From the NCBI GenBank assembly GCA_021780015.1, contig JAJXZN010000022.1, positions 1 to 7,527 of the forward strand: DNA of 7,527 nt. The letters are read 5' to 3'. The DNA is from Pseudomonadota bacterium (GTDB lineage: Bacteria > Pseudomonadota > Alphaproteobacteria > Rhizobiales > Beijerinckiaceae). The notes below the pieces were generated by a model that was not told the origin of the DNA, did not search any database, and saw nothing but the letters and a program-made list of their open reading frames with translations. This document shows, piece after piece, positions 6,370 through 7,527 of the stretch (position 1 is its first letter; each line of letters starts with the position of its first letter). The translations under genes were made by a program, and so were the position numbers.

Positions 6370-6436
6370 GCGCCATCGCGTTTATCGAGAATTCTGAGTT
6401 CGCTTTTTCAGATTAAACGCCGTCTCGAATGCGGCT

Positions 6437-6450
6437 TTGATCGGCGTCAA
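6437..6450. promoter_or_regulatory. FNR/FixK/ANR-like box with perfect core
   Basis: The sequence TTGATCGGCGTCAA carries the perfect family core TTGA-N6-TCAA and matches FNR TTGAT-N4-ATCAA at nine of ten positions. It lies 70 nt after the regulator's stop and 181 nt before the first kdp-associated ORF. Relative to a possible start near 6490 it would be centred around -47, not the classic -41.5, so activation or repression cannot be told. Confidence 0.55.
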
Positions 6451-6454
6451 GGTT

Positions 6455-6484
6455 TTGTCGTCCCCGGCCGCGCAGGCTTATATG
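6455..6484 (+). promoter_or_regulatory. Possible sigma-70-type promoter for kdp
   Basis: TTGTCG (6455-6460) and TATATG (6479-6484) are 18 nt apart, each matching four of six consensus bases. The -10 falls in the only AT-rich island of the spacer. A second TATATT at 6490-6495 lacks a -35 partner. In alphaproteobacteria consensus matching is a weak guide. Confidence 0.3.
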
Positions 6485-6507
6485 GAATTTATATTTCCGC
6501 ACCTGCG
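6471..6507. repeat. Nested repeats: CGCAGG/CCTGCG inverted arms enclosing TTATAT direct repeats
   Basis: CGCAGG (6471-6476) and CCTGCG (6502-6507) are perfect inverted arms around a 25-nt AT-rich core. Inside are two TTATAT copies (6478-6483 and 6489-6494), 11 nt apart start to start, and a GGAA/TTCC pair. Direct repeats at about one helical turn are typical of OmpR-family operators, the family of KdpE, so this may be the kdp response-regulator site; alternatively it is a leader hairpin. Confidence 0.35.
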
Positions 6508-6631
6508 AAGACCGCTCGATCCTTTATTTCTTTTCGGCCACATCCTGCTCCGTAGGCCAAGCGGGCAGATCGCAGCGTCAGGAAGCCCAATCCTCTGCGA
6601 TCATCGCCTGCGCCGCCATGGAGATTTTTCG

Positions 6632-6715
6632 ATGTTCGACATTCTTTATCTCGCGATCGGGATAGCCGCGTTCCTGGTTCTCACGCTTTACGTCTACGCC
6701 TGCGACAGATTGTGA
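6632..6715 (+). CDS. Kdp-associated 27-residue membrane peptide
   Basis: The ATG at 6632 follows GGAG (6620-6623) at 8 nt spacing. The peptide has one hydrophobic segment (about residues 4-22, MFDILYLAIGIAAFLVLTLY) and a short C-terminal YACDRL. It lies 7 nt upstream of kdpF in the same direction. Comparable tiny ORFs ending in a C(D/E)RL-like tail are recalled upstream of kdpF in other proteobacteria, but this is memory, not a search. It may be a small accessory subunit of the KdpFABC potassium pump. The frame remains open upstream to 6437, but the upstream part is not hydrophobic and has no good ribosome site. Function is unknown. Confidence 0.65.
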   Translation: MFDILYLAIGIAAFLVLTLYVYACDRL

Positions 6716-6722
6716 GCCGAAC

Positions 6723-6812
6723 ATGATCCTCGATTACGCCCTCGGCGGCCTCGCCGTCATCTTCATCCTCGCCTACCTCGTTTACGCGCTCGTCCGTCCC
6801 GAGCGGTTCTAG
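6723..6812 (+). CDS. kdpF: Potassium-transporting ATPase subunit KdpF
   Basis: This 29-residue single-helix lipid-like stabiliser of the KdpFABC high-affinity K+ pump has the same length as E. coli KdpF and the same central signature: [14 protein letters not shown] here versus LGYLVYALINAEAF there. It starts at ATG 6723 and ends with TAG at 6812. The TAG overlaps the AGGAG ribosome site of kdpA, and kdpA begins 10 nt later, the standard kdpF-kdpA spacing. No strong ribosome site of its own is visible, so it is probably coupled to the tiny ORF before it. Confidence 0.93.
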   Translation: MILDYALGGLAVIFILAYLVYALVRPERF

Positions 6813-6815
6813 GAG
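6811..6815 (+). promoter_or_regulatory. Ribosome binding site of kdpA
   Basis: AGGAG lies 7 nt before the ATG at 6823 and overlaps the kdpF stop codon. Confidence 0.8.
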
Positions 6816-6822
6816 TCCTGCA

Positions 6823-7527
6823 ATGACTGTGAACGGATGGATTCAGATCGCGCTTTATTCGATCGTGATCATCGCGCTGACGAAGCCGGTCGGCTTCTAC
6901 ATGACGCGCGTCTTTTCGGGCGAACGGACCTTTCTCTCGCCGATCCTGCGCCCCATCGAGCGCGCGGTCTATGCAATCTGCGGCGTCAACGAAGCCGAAG
7001 AGCAGCATTGGGTGACCTATGCGATCGCCATGGCCTTTTTCAGCGCCGCGGGCTTCGTCGCCCTTTATGCCATTCAGCGGCTGCAAGGCGTCCTGCCGTT
7101 CAATCCGCAAGGCCAGAGCGCGGTCGAACAGAGTCTCGCCTTCAACACCTCGGTGAGCTTCGTCACCAACACCAACTGGCAATCCTATGTGCCGGAAACG
7201 ACCATGAGCTATCTCACGCAGATGGCCGGGTTGACGGTGCATAATTTCGTTTCCGCGGCGACGGGCATCGCGCTCGCCGTAGCGCTGATCCGCGGCTTCT
7301 CGCGGCGCTCGGCGCAGTCGATCGGCAATTTCTGGATCGATCTGACCCGCTGCACGCTCTACATTCTGCTGCCGGCCTCGATCGTCGTCGGTCTGTTCTT
7401 CGTCTGGCAGGGGATGCCGCAAAACCTAAACCCCTATACGACGGTGACGACGCTCGAAGGCGCCAAGCAAGTCATCGCGCAGGGGCCGGTCGCTTCGCAA
7501 GAAGTCATCAAGATGATGGGCACCAAC
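6823..7527 (+). CDS. kdpA: Potassium-transporting ATPase subunit KdpA (3' end outside window)
   Basis: The first 235 residues of the K+-translocating channel-like subunit of KdpFABC are present; full-length proteins are about 560. The product belongs in the inner membrane, where it takes up K+ under limitation using ATP hydrolysis by KdpB. Visible are the N-terminal helix (7-25), the first pore loop with the selectivity-filter segment [16 protein letters not shown] at 107-122, [21 protein letters not shown] at 130-150, and the beginning of the second filter (GTN at 233-235, normally GTNGGG) exactly at the window edge. Start ATG at 6823 has a good ribosome site. No frame break or odd residue was seen. 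kdpB and kdpC are expected to the right, and sensor genes kdpD/kdpE possibly after them. Confidence 0.97.
   Translation, partial: MTVNGWIQIALYSIVIIALTKPVGFYMTRVFSGERTFLSPILRPIERAVYAICGVNEAEEQHWVTYAIAMAFFSAAGFVALYAIQRLQGVLPFNPQGQSAVEQSLAFNTSVSFVTNTNWQSYVPETTMSYLTQMAGLTVHNFVSAATGIALAVALIRGFSRRSAQSIGNFWIDLTRCTLYILLPASIVVGLFFVWQGMPQNLNPYTTVTTLEGAKQVIAQGPVASQEVIKMMGTN

Larger units (their letters stand above)
6370..6631 (+). promoter_or_regulatory. Intergenic control region upstream of kdp
   Basis: This 262-nt stretch between the regulator and the kdp genes has no convincing ORF or RNA gene. It contains an FNR-like box at 6437-6450, a possible -35/-10 pair at 6455-6484 and a nested repeat region at 6471-6507. 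The only hairpin after the regulator (TCTGA 6393-6397 with TCAGA 6408-6412) is too weak to call a terminator. It is the expected site of the kdp promoter. Confidence 0.55.

Noticed and set aside
6393..6412. Hairpin TCTGA/TCAGA after the regulator as terminator
   Set aside because: Only five base pairs with a 10-nt loop and no GC-rich stem; the T-run is inside the loop.
6437..6631. Upstream extension of the 27-residue kdp peptide to an earlier ATG
   Set aside because: The additional residues are not membrane-like, overlap the likely promoter and FNR-like box, and lack a good ribosome site; GGAG at 6620-6623 favours the later start.

Overview
The window looks like chromosomal DNA from an alphaproteobacterium, probably Rhizobiales. 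The evidence is high G+C, cta-type naming and order of the oxidase genes, a Cox11-type CtaG, a CFA-synthase-like methyltransferase of alphaproteobacterial style, and a kdp operon opening with a tiny membrane ORF. A family-level guess such as Beijerinckiaceae or a methylotroph relative is inference only. No RNA gene, CRISPR array, insertion sequence or phage gene was seen.

Layout. Positions 1-1066 (+) hold a gene that enters from the left: the middle of a cyclopropane-fatty-acid-synthase-type methyltransferase runs in frame, near nt 296-305, into the membrane domain of a YbhN/MprF-type flippase. Convergent to it, 8 nt away, a compact minus-strand operon runs leftward from 5332 to 1075: ctaC (subunit II with a fused cytochrome c domain), ctaD (subunit I), ctaG (Cox11 copper chaperone) and ctaE (subunit III). 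These would form a caa3-type haem-copper oxidase reducing O2 at the inner membrane. No ctaA or ctaB haem genes lie in the window, so haem A would have to be supplied from elsewhere. A 308-nt divergent region (5333-5640) separates ctaC from a plus-strand Crp/Fnr regulator (5641-6369) that carries an FNR-type four-cysteine pattern. A 262-nt spacer follows, then the start of a kdp potassium-pump operon: a 27-residue membrane peptide, kdpF, and the first 235 codons of kdpA, cut by the right edge.

The most interesting part is the oxidase. Subunit II has Gly in place of the second CuA cysteine and a one-base frameshift just after its haem-c motif. Subunit I has Leu in place of the K-channel lysine and Asn in place of the usual Mg-site Asp. 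Two of these, CuA Gly and the frameshift, could be sequence errors or decay. The K-channel change needs several base changes, so it is not a single read error. Together they suggest a divergent alternative caa3 oxidase, possibly losing or rerouting electron entry, rather than the housekeeping aa3 enzyme.

Regulation. Sites resembling FNR/FixK boxes flank the regulator gene: one, imperfect, at 5460-5473 on the oxidase side, and one with a perfect TTGA-N6-TCAA core at 6437-6450 on the kdp side. An oxygen- or redox-responsive regulator controlling the oxidase, and perhaps kdp or itself, is plausible but unproven. Its recognition helix departs from FNR at a key residue.
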